Source of the DNA: Holophagales bacterium
GTDB taxonomy: Bacteria; Acidobacteriota; Thermoanaerobaculia; Multivoradales; Multivoraceae
Length of the DNA stretch: 45,092 nucleotides
Reading direction: 5' to 3'
Assembly (NCBI GenBank): GCA_009837885.1
Contig: VXSP01000027.1
Span: 1-45,092, forward strand
Shown: one piece after another, positions 27,017 through 36,254 of the stretch
Numbering within the stretch: the stretch's first letter is position 1
How the letters are laid out: every line of letters begins with the position of its first letter
Program-made: the position numbers and the translations under genes
Notes under the pieces: generated by a model
The model's input: only the letters and a program-made list of their open reading frames with translations
What the model was told of the DNA's origin: nothing
Database searches by the model: none

Positions 27017-28762
27017 TTGGCGAAACGAGTCACAGCCGAGACCCTCTCCCGCCGCCAGCGGGAGATCTCGGTTTCGGAGTTCTTCGCCAAGAACCGCCAC
27101 CTGCTCGGCTTCGATTCGCTTCGCAAGGCGCTCCTGACGACCGTCAAGGAGGCGGTCGACAACTCACTCGACGCTTGTGAGGAGGCGGGCATCCTGCCCG
27201 AGATCCGGGTCGAACTCGACGCGGCCGAAGGGGACAACAGGTACGTCGTGCGGGTGACCGACAACGGCCCGGGGATCGTCGAAGCGCAGGCGCCGAGGAT
27301 CTTTGGGCAACTCCTGTACGGGTCGAAGTTCCACAGCCTGAAGCAGAGCCGCGGCCAGCAGGGGATCGGCATCTCGGCGGCGGCGATGTACGGCCAGTTG
27401 ACGACCGGCAAGCCGGTGTCGATCGTGTCGCGGACCGGCCCCCGGTCATCCGCCTACTCGATGCAGGTGGTCATCGACACGAACACGAACAAGCCGAAGG
27501 CGGTCGGGAAGAAGAAGCTCGACGACTGGGATCTCGATCACGGCACCCGAGTCGAGCTGGAGCTCGAGGCGCAGTACATGAAGGGCCGCCAGTCGGTGGA
27601 GGAGTTCCTGCACCAGGTGGCCGTGGCGAACCCCCATGCGACGCTGCACTACAGGGATCCGCACGGCGCAGAAACGGACTACGTCCGGGGCGTTCAGTCG
27701 AACCCGGTGGCGCCCAGCGAGATCAAGCCGCATCCGCATGGCGTCGAACTCGGCGTGCTGATGAAGATGTTGCAGTCGACCAGGCACGCGACGATCAGCC
27801 AGTGCCTGTCCAGGGACTTCAGCCGTGTCTCGCCGCAGATGGCGGTGGGGCTCGCGAAGCGGGCGGGGATCGATCCGAAGGCGCGTCCGAACACGGTCGT
27901 CCGCAAGGCCGCCGACAAGCTCTACCAGGCGCTGAACGACTCCGCGACCCGCATCCGGCCACCGTCGACCGACTGCCTGTCGCCGATCGGCGTGCAGGAG
28001 CTGCTGGCCGGGCTGACCAGAGGCATCCGGGCGGAGTTCTATGGGGTCGAGACGCGCCGGCCGGCGGTCTACCGCGGCAATCCGTTCCAGGTCGAGGTCG
28101 GCCTGGCCTGGGGCGGCGACCTGCCCGCCGACGACCTGGCCAAGGTGCTCCGCTTCGCGAACCGCGTTCCGCTGCAGTACCTCGCCGGCTCCTGCTGCAT
28201 CACCAAGGCGGTGATGGACGTCTCCTGGCGCAACTACGGCCTGACCCAGTCGCGGGGCGCGCTGCCGTCAGGTCCGTTGATCGTCCTGGTCCATCTCGCC
28301 TCGGTGTGGGTTCCCTTCAGCTCCGAGAGCAAGGTCGCGGTGGCGGACTACGACGAGATCCGCAAGGAGATCAAGCTCGCCGTGCAGACCTGCGGGCGCC
28401 GGCTCGGCCAGTACGTCAAGCGCAAGGCGCGCGCCAGGAGCGAGGCCCGTCGCCGGGAGGTGTTCAACCTCTACATCGAGGAGGTCGTCAACTCGGTGGA
28501 GGCGATCACCGGCAAGGACCAGAAGCTGTTCCGCGATCGACTGCTCGCGATCAGCCGCAGGAAGACCGAGCTGGCGGGAATGCTCGAGGAGCAGGACGTC
28601 TCCACCGACGAGCTGGAAGCCTGCGAGAACGTCCTCGTCGTCGATCCGAACGCCGAGGCGCTTGTTGCCGAAGACGCCGAAGCGGTGGCCACCGAGCATT
28701 TGCCACCGCCGCTTCCCGTGGAGGCCGAGCGTGATCCCGGGTCGCAGCTGGAGCTGGTATGA
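27017..28762 (+). CDS. top6B: DNA topoisomerase VI subunit B
   Basis: A 581-residue ATPase subunit of the type IIB topoisomerase, which passes one duplex through another to relax supercoils and unlink DNA. The GHKL ATP-binding motifs are the N-box (E45 and N49 in KEAVDNSLDAC), DNGPGI at 82-87 and RGQQGIGISA at 112-121. The helix-two-turn-helix and transducer regions follow, with a family-typical FGVETRRP-like segment (EFYGVETRRPAVYRGNPF). The start is TTG at 27017 with GAAGGGG upstream. The ATGA overlap with subunit A shows a two-gene operon. Topo VI is the archaeal and plant type but occurs sporadically in bacteria. Confidence 0.96.
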   Translation: MAKRVTAETLSRRQREISVSEFFAKNRHLLGFDSLRKALLTTVKEAVDNSLDACEEAGILPEIRVELDAAEGDNRYVVRVTDNGPGIVEAQAPRIFGQLLYGSKFHSLKQSRGQQGIGISAAAMYGQLTTGKPVSIVSRTGPRSSAYSMQVVIDTNTNKPKAVGKKKLDDWDLDHGTRVELELEAQYMKGRQSVEEFLHQVAVANPHATLHYRDPHGAETDYVRGVQSNPVAPSEIKPHPHGVELGVLMKMLQSTRHATISQCLSRDFSRVSPQMAVGLAKRAGIDPKARPNTVVRKAADKLYQALNDSATRIRPPSTDCLSPIGVQELLAGLTRGIRAEFYGVETRRPAVYRGNPFQVEVGLAWGGDLPADDLAKVLRFANRVPLQYLAGSCCITKAVMDVSWRNYGLTQSRGALPSGPLIVLVHLASVWVPFSSESKVAVADYDEIRKEIKLAVQTCGRRLGQYVKRKARARSEARRREVFNLYIEEVVNSVEAITGKDQKLFRDRLLAISRRKTELAGMLEEQDVSTDELEACENVLVVDPNAEALVAEDAEAVATEHLPPPLPVEAERDPGSQLELV

Positions 28763-29868
28763 CGTCTGACCGGCTCAAGATCCCGGCCAGCCTCGACGCG
28801 AAGGCCAAGATCGAGTTCCTGGCGAAGAAGACGATCGCGATGGCTCGCCGCGAAGTCGACCCCTACGTCGACATCCCGTCGCGGACGCTCTCGAACGTCA
28901 CGTTCTCGAAGCGCAGGAAGATCATCGAGATGGGCGACGCGACCCAGCGTCGCTCGCTGTTCAACCTGAACCAGGCCCGCAAGTACATGCAGACGCTCCT
29001 GGTTGCCCGCGGCTGCACCCAGCTCCTCGACGAGCAGAAGACGACGAGCATCCGCGACCTCTACTACATGAGCAAGCACACCCTGGCCGACGGCAAGGAG
29101 AACACCTTCGAGGGCCAGGAGGAGTCGGACCCGATCATCGAGGACCTGGAGGTCACCCTGGGCGCGCTGCGCGAGGAGCTCCACCTGTTCGCGGCCAAGC
29201 GCGGCTCGGTCGTCGGTCCGCTCACCCTGGTCGACGCCGGCGACGTGATCGACCTGTCCCGGATGGGCTCAGGGGGCTGGTCGGTTCCCGGGATCGTCGA
29301 GCCGGAGACGATTCGCTTCGTCGGTCACGGCGCCAAGTTCATCCTCCTGGTGGAGAAGGAAGCGGTCTGGGCGCGGCTCAACGAGGACAAGTTCTGGAAG
29401 CGGCACAACTGCATCCTCGTGACCGGTCAGGGACAGCCGCCGCGCGGGGTACGGCGCCTTCTCTACCGCATGGTCCACGAGCTGGATCTGCCGCTCTACG
29501 TCTTCGTCGACAACGACCCCTGGGGCTACTACATCCACTCCGTCGTCAAGCAGGGATCCATCGGCCTCGCCTTCGAATCCAAGCGGATGGCGGTGCCCAA
29601 GGCCCGCTTCATCGGTCTTTCCAGCTTCGACCCCGCCGCGTACGACCTCTCCGAAGACGTCAGCATCCGCCTGAACGACCAGGACCGCTCCCGCGCGAAG
29701 GAAATCCTGAACTACGAGTGGTTCAAGGCCAGAGCCTGGCAGAAGGAGATCAAGAACATGCTCAGCGCCGGCGTCAAGTGGGAACTCGAAGCCCTCTCGA
29801 GCAAGGGCCTCTCCTTCGTCACCGAGGAGTTCCTGCCGAAGAAGATCGCCGACCGCGACTGGATCTAG
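28759..29868 (+). CDS. top6A: DNA topoisomerase VI subunit A (Spo11-like)
   Basis: A 369-residue DNA-cleaving subunit. The catalytic tyrosine is Tyr103 in TSIRDLYYMSKHT, in the winged-helix/CAP domain. The Toprim domain has the acidic glutamate in LLVEKEAVWARL and the aspartates in FVDNDPWGYYI, which bind magnesium. Length matches archaeal Top6A. The ATG overlaps the subunit B stop by four bases. All active-site residues are present, so the enzyme should be functional. No gyrase gene is in the window, so its role alongside gyrase cannot be judged. Confidence 0.96.
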   Translation: MTSDRLKIPASLDAKAKIEFLAKKTIAMARREVDPYVDIPSRTLSNVTFSKRRKIIEMGDATQRRSLFNLNQARKYMQTLLVARGCTQLLDEQKTTSIRDLYYMSKHTLADGKENTFEGQEESDPIIEDLEVTLGALREELHLFAAKRGSVVGPLTLVDAGDVIDLSRMGSGGWSVPGIVEPETIRFVGHGAKFILLVEKEAVWARLNEDKFWKRHNCILVTGQGQPPRGVRRLLYRMVHELDLPLYVFVDNDPWGYYIHSVVKQGSIGLAFESKRMAVPKARFIGLSSFDPAAYDLSEDVSIRLNDQDRSRAKEILNYEWFKARAWQKEIKNMLSAGVKWELEALSSKGLSFVTEEFLPKKIADRDWI

Positions 29869-29918
29869 CGCTTCGGGCGCCGGGAGGCGGTACGTCCGCA
29901 CCCGTCCGCTTGCGCGCC

Positions 29919-32012
29919 TCAGTCGCTGCGGCAGGCGTCCGGGAAGGCGGTCACGTCGGCGATGGCCGGCGACGGCTCGCCAGGGTCTTTGACGTACTGC
30001 CTGATCGCGCCGGTGACCGTGTCCCGCACCACCAGGTTGAGTCCCAGGTCCGTCGCCGCCGCCGCGAACACCCAGTGGTGGCCGTAGCCGTCGCAGGCGT
30101 CGAGCACCTTCACCAGCATCTCCCAGTTGTTCGGACCGAAGAAGTGGAACAGACCGGAGTCCGCCGTACGAGGGCTTAGCACGTGGCCGGGCCCCGTTTC
30201 GCTCGACTCGTCTCCGGCCGCGGCTGCCGTCGACCACGCCACCGACACCTCGTACCGTCTATCGAGCAGGCACAGCGTCGTCGCTGACTCGGCGCAGCCA
30301 CCTTCCTCGGACGAGGCACTGGCGCCGACAAGCCATGGGGACGGTGTCGGGTCGACAGGCTCGGGCGCCGGCGATGCGGCGGTTGAACGGCCCTCGCAGA
30401 TCCCGGCGAATGCTTCGTTGTCCGTGATCGCGTCGGCCCGGCGACCGTTCTCGTTCAGGTACTCCCTGAACGTCCCCGTCACCGTGTCCGTGACCCGGAT
30501 CCGGTAGCCCAGCGTCGTCGCCGAAGCCCCGTACACCCACGCATGTCCGTTCACGGAGCAGCCGTCGAGCACCTTGATCAGCACCTCCCAGTTGTCGCCG
30601 GACTCGAAGAAGAAGTAGAACAACCCTGAGTCGTTCGTCCCATGATGCACGACCCTGCCGGGACCGCTCCGGCCGTCGCCGGTCCACCAGTCCATCTCGA
30701 CGGCGAAGCGCGAGTCCTGGAGACAGCGGGTTTGGTCGTCCGCCACGCACGTGCCGGCTGGTTCGGCGGCCTCGACCAGGAAGGTCAGGGAAGCGGTCGA
30801 CTTGACCGACCCGTCGCTCACGAGCAACGCCACCTGGTAGAAGCCCGGTTCGGACCAGACTTGCACCGGGGAGTGGTTCGAGTTGGTCTGGCCGTCGCTG
30901 AAGTCCCAGAGCCGGGATTGCACGGACCCGCTGCTAGCGTCGCTGAACGACACCTGCTCGCCGGTGCGGGCGCGGCAGAGCGATTCGTCGCACTCGGCGT
31001 CCGTCGTGATCGCGGCACGAGGCGGACCCGTGCGGATGTAGATGCCGGAACCGATGACAGCCTTCTGCTCCGAGTTGGGCACCGAGAAGCTCACGGCGTA
31101 GCCGAGCTTCGGGGAACCGGTGTCCTCGTCTCCCATGACGGCGGGGTCGTCGTAGTAGTACTCCAGGAACTTCCGGCCCTCACGCCGCGCACCTCCGATC
31201 AGCTCCTCCGCGAACCTCACGCCGTTGATGTCCGTCCGCGTCATGTCCGTGGGCGTGCCTTCGACATCCGGCCTGGTTGCGTGAAACAGGATGATGCCCG
31301 AGCCACTCACGACCCACAGGTAGATGGAGCCCGACTTCCAGTCTCCTCCTTCCGACCGGAAGGCGTTTCTGATCCCGGTAAGGGTGGCGTAGCCTTCGGA
31401 AAGGACGGCTTCGCGGTACACCCTGGCCGCTTCCTCGACGAAGGTGATGAGCGTCTCGCGGTCCGCGACCTGCGATGCGGTGACGGCCGGCTTCGGCAGT
31501 TCCGGGATCAGAACCGGGACATGGGAGACGTCCTGCGAATAGCCGCCGACCAGCACGAATGGCCTTCCGGTGATGCCGGACCTGTAGGCGACAGCGTATG
31601 CCGTCTTGGGCTCCCCGTCGTGGTACCTGACGAAGCCGCCGCCTCGGGCAGCAGCCTCGAGGAGGTCCTCGACGACTTTGAGCCCGTTGTCGTCCTCTAC
31701 AGCCAGCAGGTTCTTGCTCTCCGCGGTGCGATCGTTCCCGTGGATGAAGGGCTCCCCGCTCGGGAGGAAGATGATGAGGAACATCGATCCGGACTTCCAG
31801 TCGCCCTCCGTTCTCAGCCTCTCCCTTAGCTTTGCCCCCTCGTTTACGGTCGTGATCGCCTCGATTTCCGCCTTCGCCCCCAAGACGAAGGCCTCGAGGG
31901 TGGCATCATCCTCGACCTGGCTGGCAGTCGTCTGGGCCTCGGCAGCCCCGCTCGCCAACGTGATCCATGCCAGAACGGTAAGGGCGAGCGCTCCCCCGCG
32001 GTTCAGTCGCAT
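29919..32012 (-). CDS. Secreted Cache-Cache-PKD protein with twin C-terminal domains
   Basis: A 697-residue exported protein of unknown function. A signal peptide (to about residue 27, A-E-A-Q) is followed by two Cache-type ligand-binding units of about 140 residues, each opening with T-A-S-Q-V and carrying GDWKSGS. A PKD-like domain follows (about 335-415, VSFSDASSGSVQSRLWDFSDG). Then come two copies of a Cys-bounded beta domain (about 420-540 and 575-695), each with DSGLF-FF, NWE-L-KVLD-C, and DTVTG. There is no membrane anchor or signalling output domain, so it acts outside the cytoplasm. ATG 32012 is preferred over GTG 32015 because GGGAG lies 6 nt before it. A TAGAAT upstream may be a -10. 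Confidence 0.8.
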   Translation of the reverse strand: MRLNRGGALALTVLAWITLASGAAEAQTTASQVEDDATLEAFVLGAKAEIEAITTVNEGAKLRERLRTEGDWKSGSMFLIIFLPSGEPFIHGNDRTAESKNLLAVEDDNGLKVVEDLLEAAARGGGFVRYHDGEPKTAYAVAYRSGITGRPFVLVGGYSQDVSHVPVLIPELPKPAVTASQVADRETLITFVEEAARVYREAVLSEGYATLTGIRNAFRSEGGDWKSGSIYLWVVSGSGIILFHATRPDVEGTPTDMTRTDINGVRFAEELIGGARREGRKFLEYYYDDPAVMGDEDTGSPKLGYAVSFSVPNSEQKAVIGSGIYIRTGPPRAAITTDAECDESLCRARTGEQVSFSDASSGSVQSRLWDFSDGQTNSNHSPVQVWSEPGFYQVALLVSDGSVKSTASLTFLVEAAEPAGTCVADDQTRCLQDSRFAVEMDWWTGDGRSGPGRVVHHGTNDSGLFYFFFESGDNWEVLIKVLDGCSVNGHAWVYGASATTLGYRIRVTDTVTGTFREYLNENGRRADAITDNEAFAGICEGRSTAASPAPEPVDPTPSPWLVGASASSEEGGCAESATTLCLLDRRYEVSVAWSTAAAAGDESSETGPGHVLSPRTADSGLFHFFGPNNWEMLVKVLDACDGYGHHWVFAAAATDLGLNLVVRDTVTGAIRQYVKDPGEPSPAIADVTAFPDACRSD

Positions 32013-32095
32013 CACTAACTCCCTGTATCCGGCCTGACCTGTCGGAAAGAAGCGATTCTAGACGGGAACCCACAGGACAATCGACGGACTGGCCT

Positions 32096-33160
32096 CTACC
32101 ACTCGCCCAGCTCGACCTCCGGTGTCTCGGGCAGTTCGTCGGCAAGCAGCCAGCGCGCGAAGAGGACGCCCTCGTTGTAGCCGGCGGTGCTGATCCAGTT
32201 CTTGGGCGCCTCGCGGTGGCTCAGGTAGATGACGTAGCTTCCGTCCGGCTCCGGCACGGCGCTCTGCTTGTTGACGCACACCGGGAAGTCCTCGTAGTTC
32301 ATCGACTGCATCAGGTAGTTCCACGTCTGGAGGCCCCAGTAGCAGGCCTCCGGTGACCGGAACCGTACTTTCAGGTACTCGTGCTCCTGAAGCCGGAAGC
32401 GACAGAAGCAGTAGATGTTGTCGACGGTTCCCCAGCCGCCCTGCTCCGGGTCGAACTCCCACGGATCGCAGAACTCGTTGAACGGCAGGTGGACCGGCAG
32501 CGGGGCGATCCAGGTCGTGCACATGAAGAACATCGCCATGCTGCGGATGCGCCGGGCCAGCTCGGCGTCGTCCATCGGCAGCGCCGGCGGCTGCGGGGAG
32601 GCGTTCTCGATGCTGAGGATGCTCTCTTTCGACGACGCGCGGTCGAGGAAGTACTCGCGGGTGAAGAGCGACACTGAGTCGGGCTCGATCCGGAACTCGT
32701 TCGGACCCTGCGGATCGGGTGTCAGCCTGATCTCGAAAGCCCCGTCGTCCTCGAACGCGATGTCGCGGTGGTTGACGTTGAGCGTCACCCGGTCCGCCAG
32801 CTCGCCGTTGGGATCGCCGCCGTAGAGGCAGAAGCTCAGGTAGCAACTGCCGAAGTGCCGCCCCCGGATGACGTACTCCTGGTCTCCCCGGACCTGGGAG
32901 AAGTAGTAGACCGAGTCCACGTTGTCGCCGTAGAGCTTGCGGGTTCCGTCGGTGAGCCGCACGAGCCGGGGCCGCAAAGGGTCGTTGTGGAGGTAGAAGT
33001 CGACGGTTATCTGCATCAGGTGGAACAGGTGCTGGTAGCCGTCCACGTGGCCCTGGTGGTCGAGTTCCTTCTCGGGATCGAGAAACGTCTGCTCCGCGTT
33101 GCGGACCACGTCCAGGAACTCGTGCAGCGCCTGCCGGCTCTCGAAGTCGCGTTCGCTCAT
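32096..33160 (-). CDS. DUF1214 domain protein
   Basis: A 354-residue soluble protein without a signal peptide. The C-terminal half (about 195-335) has the DUF1214 pattern: WGTVDNIYCFCRFRL, VRFRSPEACYWGLQTWNY, and the closing HREAPKNWI. The middle (about 80-180) has DSVYYFSQVRG and YVIRGRHFGSCYLSF, typical of the DUF1254/1214 beta-sandwich. Function is unknown; members are often found with lipid or steroid genes. It starts 1 nt after the sulfotransferase stop, so it is the last gene of a three-gene set SCP2, sulfotransferase, DUF1214. Confidence 0.8.
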   Translation of the reverse strand: MSERDFESRQALHEFLDVVRNAEQTFLDPEKELDHQGHVDGYQHLFHLMQITVDFYLHNDPLRPRLVRLTDGTRKLYGDNVDSVYYFSQVRGDQEYVIRGRHFGSCYLSFCLYGGDPNGELADRVTLNVNHRDIAFEDDGAFEIRLTPDPQGPNEFRIEPDSVSLFTREYFLDRASSKESILSIENASPQPPALPMDDAELARRIRSMAMFFMCTTWIAPLPVHLPFNEFCDPWEFDPEQGGWGTVDNIYCFCRFRLQEHEYLKVRFRSPEACYWGLQTWNYLMQSMNYEDFPVCVNKQSAVPEPDGSYVIYLSHREAPKNWISTAGYNEGVLFARWLLADELPETPEVELGEW

Positions 33161-33161
33161 C

Positions 33162-34418
33162 TCAGGGTCTCCGGGCTGATCTCAGGGTTTCCAGAAAGGC
33201 GAGATAGCGGGCGTACTCGTTGTCGATCTCGGCCCGTGTCGTGCCGACCTGATCCAGCGAGTACTCGTGGACGCCGTGCTTGCCCCGGCGCTCTCGCTGC
33301 AGGAACTGCTCCATCCTGTCGCGGTCCTCCGGCCTCAGGTCCCAGCCGAAGCGGGCATAGATCGCGTCGACGACCGACATCTGGTCCCTGACGAAGTCGT
33401 CGAAGAAGACGTCGACCATCTGTTCCTCGCGACCGAGTTCCCGGCGGTCGCGCAGGAACCGCGCGAAGTAGTCGGCCCAGATCAGGAGGTGCTCGCGACC
33501 CGTTCGCAGGGTGTCCTCGTGGTCCGAGTAGAACGACCGCATCGACGAGATCAGGCTCCCAACCGACGGCACGACGTCGGCCGGGTGGCGATGGGTCACG
33601 ATGACCCGGGCATCGGGATAGACCTCGAAGAGAGCCCGCAACCGCATCAGGTGGACGGGCGACTTCAGCAACCAGCGACCGGCGGAGACGCCGCCCGACT
33701 GCAGGAACTGCAGGAAGCGCCGATGCCACTGCAGGTTCTTGACCTGGTCCGCCTTCGCGAACCAGTCGTGGTACTCCGGCAACCAGGCCATGGCGACGTA
33801 CTGGAAGCTCGCGAAGTTGAGCGCCGTGATGCCGATGCACTCCTGCGGCGAGTCGGCGGTCATGTAGTGCTTGCGCCGGAAGTCCGGCACGAGCCGGAAG
33901 ATCTGGTCGAACTCCTTGCGCACGGTTTCGATCCGCTCGTTGTCCCGGTAGTCGTCCGGATTCGGCGCTGGGTGGGGCAGGAGGCACTCCCAGGACAGCG
34001 GCGCCCGGTGGTTTCGGTCCAGGTGCAGCAGAGCGTGGAGGATCGTCGTCCCGCTCCGCGGCATGCCGACGATGAAGACCGGCGCGCGGACCTCTTCGTC
34101 GCCGATCTCGGGGTGTTCCGAGAGCGCTCGCTCGACTTGGGAGCGCGAGTCGGCCGAACGCTGCACCGTGCCGCGCGCGGCCAGCCGACCGAACGTGCTC
34201 AGCCGCGCGTGGGTCTCGAGCCCGTGCACGAGGCGCTCGACCCCCTCCAGGAACATCGGGTCGCGCACCTCGAACCCGCTGGCCCGACGCGCGTTCTCCA
34301 GAATCCGCTCGGGCGTCAGCCTGAAGGGCGTCAGTCCGCAGCGGCCGGCAACCGCTCCGACCCGGTTGACGGCCCTGAGCGCGACCGGCTGCCGGATCCG
34401 GATCGACGGGTTCGCCAA
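33162..34418 (-). CDS. Sulfotransferase family protein
   Basis: A 418-residue protein with the PAPS-binding loop GMPRSGTT at 118-125 and the second PAPS site in RVIVTHRHPADVVPS. This is the Sulfotransfer_3 type, which moves a sulfate group from PAPS to a hydroxyl of a small molecule or lipid. The start is TTG at 34418, two bases after the SCP2 stop and without its own Shine-Dalgarno, which suggests translational coupling. The N-terminal 110 residues are a helical extension. The acceptor is unknown; a hydrophobic alcohol is inferred from the SCP2 neighbour. Confidence 0.92.
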   Translation of the reverse strand: MANPSIRIRQPVALRAVNRVGAVAGRCGLTPFRLTPERILENARRASGFEVRDPMFLEGVERLVHGLETHARLSTFGRLAARGTVQRSADSRSQVERALSEHPEIGDEEVRAPVFIVGMPRSGTTILHALLHLDRNHRAPLSWECLLPHPAPNPDDYRDNERIETVRKEFDQIFRLVPDFRRKHYMTADSPQECIGITALNFASFQYVAMAWLPEYHDWFAKADQVKNLQWHRRFLQFLQSGGVSAGRWLLKSPVHLMRLRALFEVYPDARVIVTHRHPADVVPSVGSLISSMRSFYSDHEDTLRTGREHLLIWADYFARFLRDRRELGREEQMVDVFFDDFVRDQMSVVDAIYARFGWDLRPEDRDRMEQFLQRERRGKHGVHEYSLDQVGTTRAEIDNEYARYLAFLETLRSARRP

Positions 34419-34420
34419 GC

Positions 34421-34723
34421 TCAGGTCAGCTTCTTCAGCTTGGCGGCGATCGACATGTCGCCCTTGACCTTGATCTTCCCCGACGCGACGGCCATGAACG
34501 GCTTGATCTCCTTGCGCTGCAGCTTGCCGAAGGTGTCGAGCGACATCCGCACCGTGCAGTCGGTCTCGACCTCCTGGCCCGACACCTTCGAGACGACGTT
34601 CCTCTCCCCCGTCCCGTCGATCAGCATCTGCTCGTTGTCCAGCAGGAACAGCAGCCTCTTCCCAAGGGGATCGATGCCCCCCGCCTTGGCCGCCATGTCG
34701 GCAACGAACTCATCGATCGTCAT
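34421..34723 (-). CDS. SCP2 sterol-binding domain protein
   Basis: A 100-residue single-domain protein of the SCP-2 sterol-transfer family, a small fold with a hydrophobic tunnel for lipids or acyl-CoA. LLFLLDNEQMLIDG, a central D-C-T-V-R-M-S strand and the closing KPFMAVASGKIKVKGDMSIAAKL are typical. ATG 34723 is favoured over GTG 34726 because AGGAG sits 6 nt before it. It is the first gene of the SCP2, sulfotransferase, DUF1214 set, suggesting that the sulfated substrate or product is a lipid. Confidence 0.92.
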   Translation of the reverse strand: MTIDEFVADMAAKAGGIDPLGKRLLFLLDNEQMLIDGTGERNVVSKVSGQEVETDCTVRMSLDTFGKLQRKEIKPFMAVASGKIKVKGDMSIAAKLKKLT

Positions 34724-34783
34724 CACAAGCTCCTGGTCGTCGGAATCCGCGAACCCTAACCCACGCTGAGCCGGCGCCGCTGG

Positions 34784-36238
34784 CTAGTTCAGCGCCGCGG
34801 CCGCCTCCGGAAACGCCTTCACGACCTCCCGCGTCATGTCCCAGCGGTCGAAGCCCTGGCGTCCCCAGTCGAGGCCACGACGGACGATGACGAGGTCGTG
34901 GGACGGGACGATGACAATGTACTGGCCGCGGTTGCCGGCGGTGGAGTAGGCGTCTTTGGGGACGTCCTTGCGTTCATCGGGGACGAGCCAGAACTGGCCG
35001 CCGTAGAAGTTGCCGCGGTCGGCGGTCGAGGGGGCCGGCGTGCGGACGAAGTCGATCCACTCTTCGGAGAGGAGGCGTTCGCTGTTCCAGAGGCCGTTCT
35101 GGAGGTAGAGAAGGCCGAAGCGGGCGAGGTCCCGGGCGCTGGTGTAGACCTGACTGCTGAGGATGAAGTCGCCGAAGCGGTCGGTGCTGAGCAGGGTGTT
35201 CCGCATGCCGATTCGGTCGAGCAGGCGCTTGCGCGGGAACTCGTGGTACTTCTTCTCGCTGCCGAGCGCGCGCTTCATCGCGTAGACGGCGAGCAGGGTG
35301 TCGTAGTTCTCGTAGTCCCAGTTGGCGCCCGGCTCGCGGATCAGGGCCCGGCGGCGGGCGCCTTCAACGGAACTGGCGCCGGCCCAGTAGGACATGCCGG
35401 AGCCGACGGCGTACTCCTGCCCGCCGTTGTCGACGGTCTGCAGGCCGCTCGACATGTTCAGGGCGTGACGGAGTGTGATCGCGGAACGCGGGTCGGTCTC
35501 GGCCGCGGCTGCTTCCTTGGGAAGAAAGTCGAAGCCGAGCGGTTCGTCGAGAGCCAGCTTGCCGTCGTCGACCAGCATCCCGATCAGCGTCGAGGCGATG
35601 CTCTTCGCCGTCGACCAGGTGCGCGTGCGGGTCGTCAGGTCGACGCCGTCGGCGTAGCGCTCGTGGACGATCTCGCCCCGATGGACGACGAGCAGGCTCA
35701 GCGTGACCTGCTGCGGCGATTCGCGGTCGAAGGCCCAGTCGGAGGCGGCCTGGAGTGCGGTCGCGTCGACGTCGGACGGCAGGGAGATCGGACCGGTCCT
35801 GTCGCCGTTGGGCCAGGGGATCTTCGCCGCATCGCCGATCGGTGGCGGCATCTCGATTGCCGGCAGGCTGTCGATGTCGTCCAGGGTCTGGTCGGGCGCC
35901 AGGACGACGCAGCCGATCCCCTCGCGGAATGCGGCCCGCATCTTTGGCACGCCATGGCCCGAGCCGATCGTCACCGCCTTGCGTTCCCAATCGACCTCGT
36001 AGTCGCCGCCGTCCGCCGTTCCGACGGGTTCCGGCAGGTAGGCCAGCTCCTGCGCGAACACCTGCTCGAGGGTCCGGTTCGAGGTGAACAGCCCGTTGCA
36101 CATGAAGATCGCCTGCTGGCCCTGGCGCACCATCTGTCGCTGCGGCTGCCAGTAGTCGTAGGTCTCCTCCTGCTGGGCGGCGGCGGGGAGAGCAGTCAGC
36201 AGGATGGAGGCGACCAGAGCGGGACACGGGGACTTCAT
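34784..36238 (-). CDS. Exported serine hydrolase, class C beta-lactamase fold
   Basis: A 484-residue exported protein (signal peptide to about residue 21, A-A-A-Q). The first 170 residues are a domain of unknown role. The beta-lactamase-like domain follows, with the catalytic Ser209-x-x-Lys212 (WSTAKSIAS) and a Tyr-x-Asn motif Y309-E-N311. GNFYGGQFWLVP and GNRGQYIVIVP close the active-site area. Such enzymes are esterases, D-peptidases or amidases; antibiotic resistance cannot be inferred. GGAGG lies 11 nt before the ATG. It may be co-transcribed with the SCP2 set (60-nt gap). Confidence 0.9.
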   Translation of the reverse strand: MKSPCPALVASILLTALPAAAQQEETYDYWQPQRQMVRQGQQAIFMCNGLFTSNRTLEQVFAQELAYLPEPVGTADGGDYEVDWERKAVTIGSGHGVPKMRAAFREGIGCVVLAPDQTLDDIDSLPAIEMPPPIGDAAKIPWPNGDRTGPISLPSDVDATALQAASDWAFDRESPQQVTLSLLVVHRGEIVHERYADGVDLTTRTRTWSTAKSIASTLIGMLVDDGKLALDEPLGFDFLPKEAAAAETDPRSAITLRHALNMSSGLQTVDNGGQEYAVGSGMSYWAGASSVEGARRRALIREPGANWDYENYDTLLAVYAMKRALGSEKKYHEFPRKRLLDRIGMRNTLLSTDRFGDFILSSQVYTSARDLARFGLLYLQNGLWNSERLLSEEWIDFVRTPAPSTADRGNFYGGQFWLVPDERKDVPKDAYSTAGNRGQYIVIVPSHDLVIVRRGLDWGRQGFDRWDMTREVVKAFPEAAAALN

Positions 36239-36254
36239 GGGTTGCGATCCTCCT

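Noticed and set aside
29869..29918. Small GC hairpins between the convergent Topo VI-A and Cache genes
   Set aside because: The stems are 4 bp and there is no T-run, so a terminator cannot be supported.
34784..36238. The serine hydrolase as an antibiotic-resistance beta-lactamase
   Set aside because: The fold motifs fit esterases and peptidases equally well, and it has a long unrelated N-terminal domain. Nothing in the sequence supports resistance.
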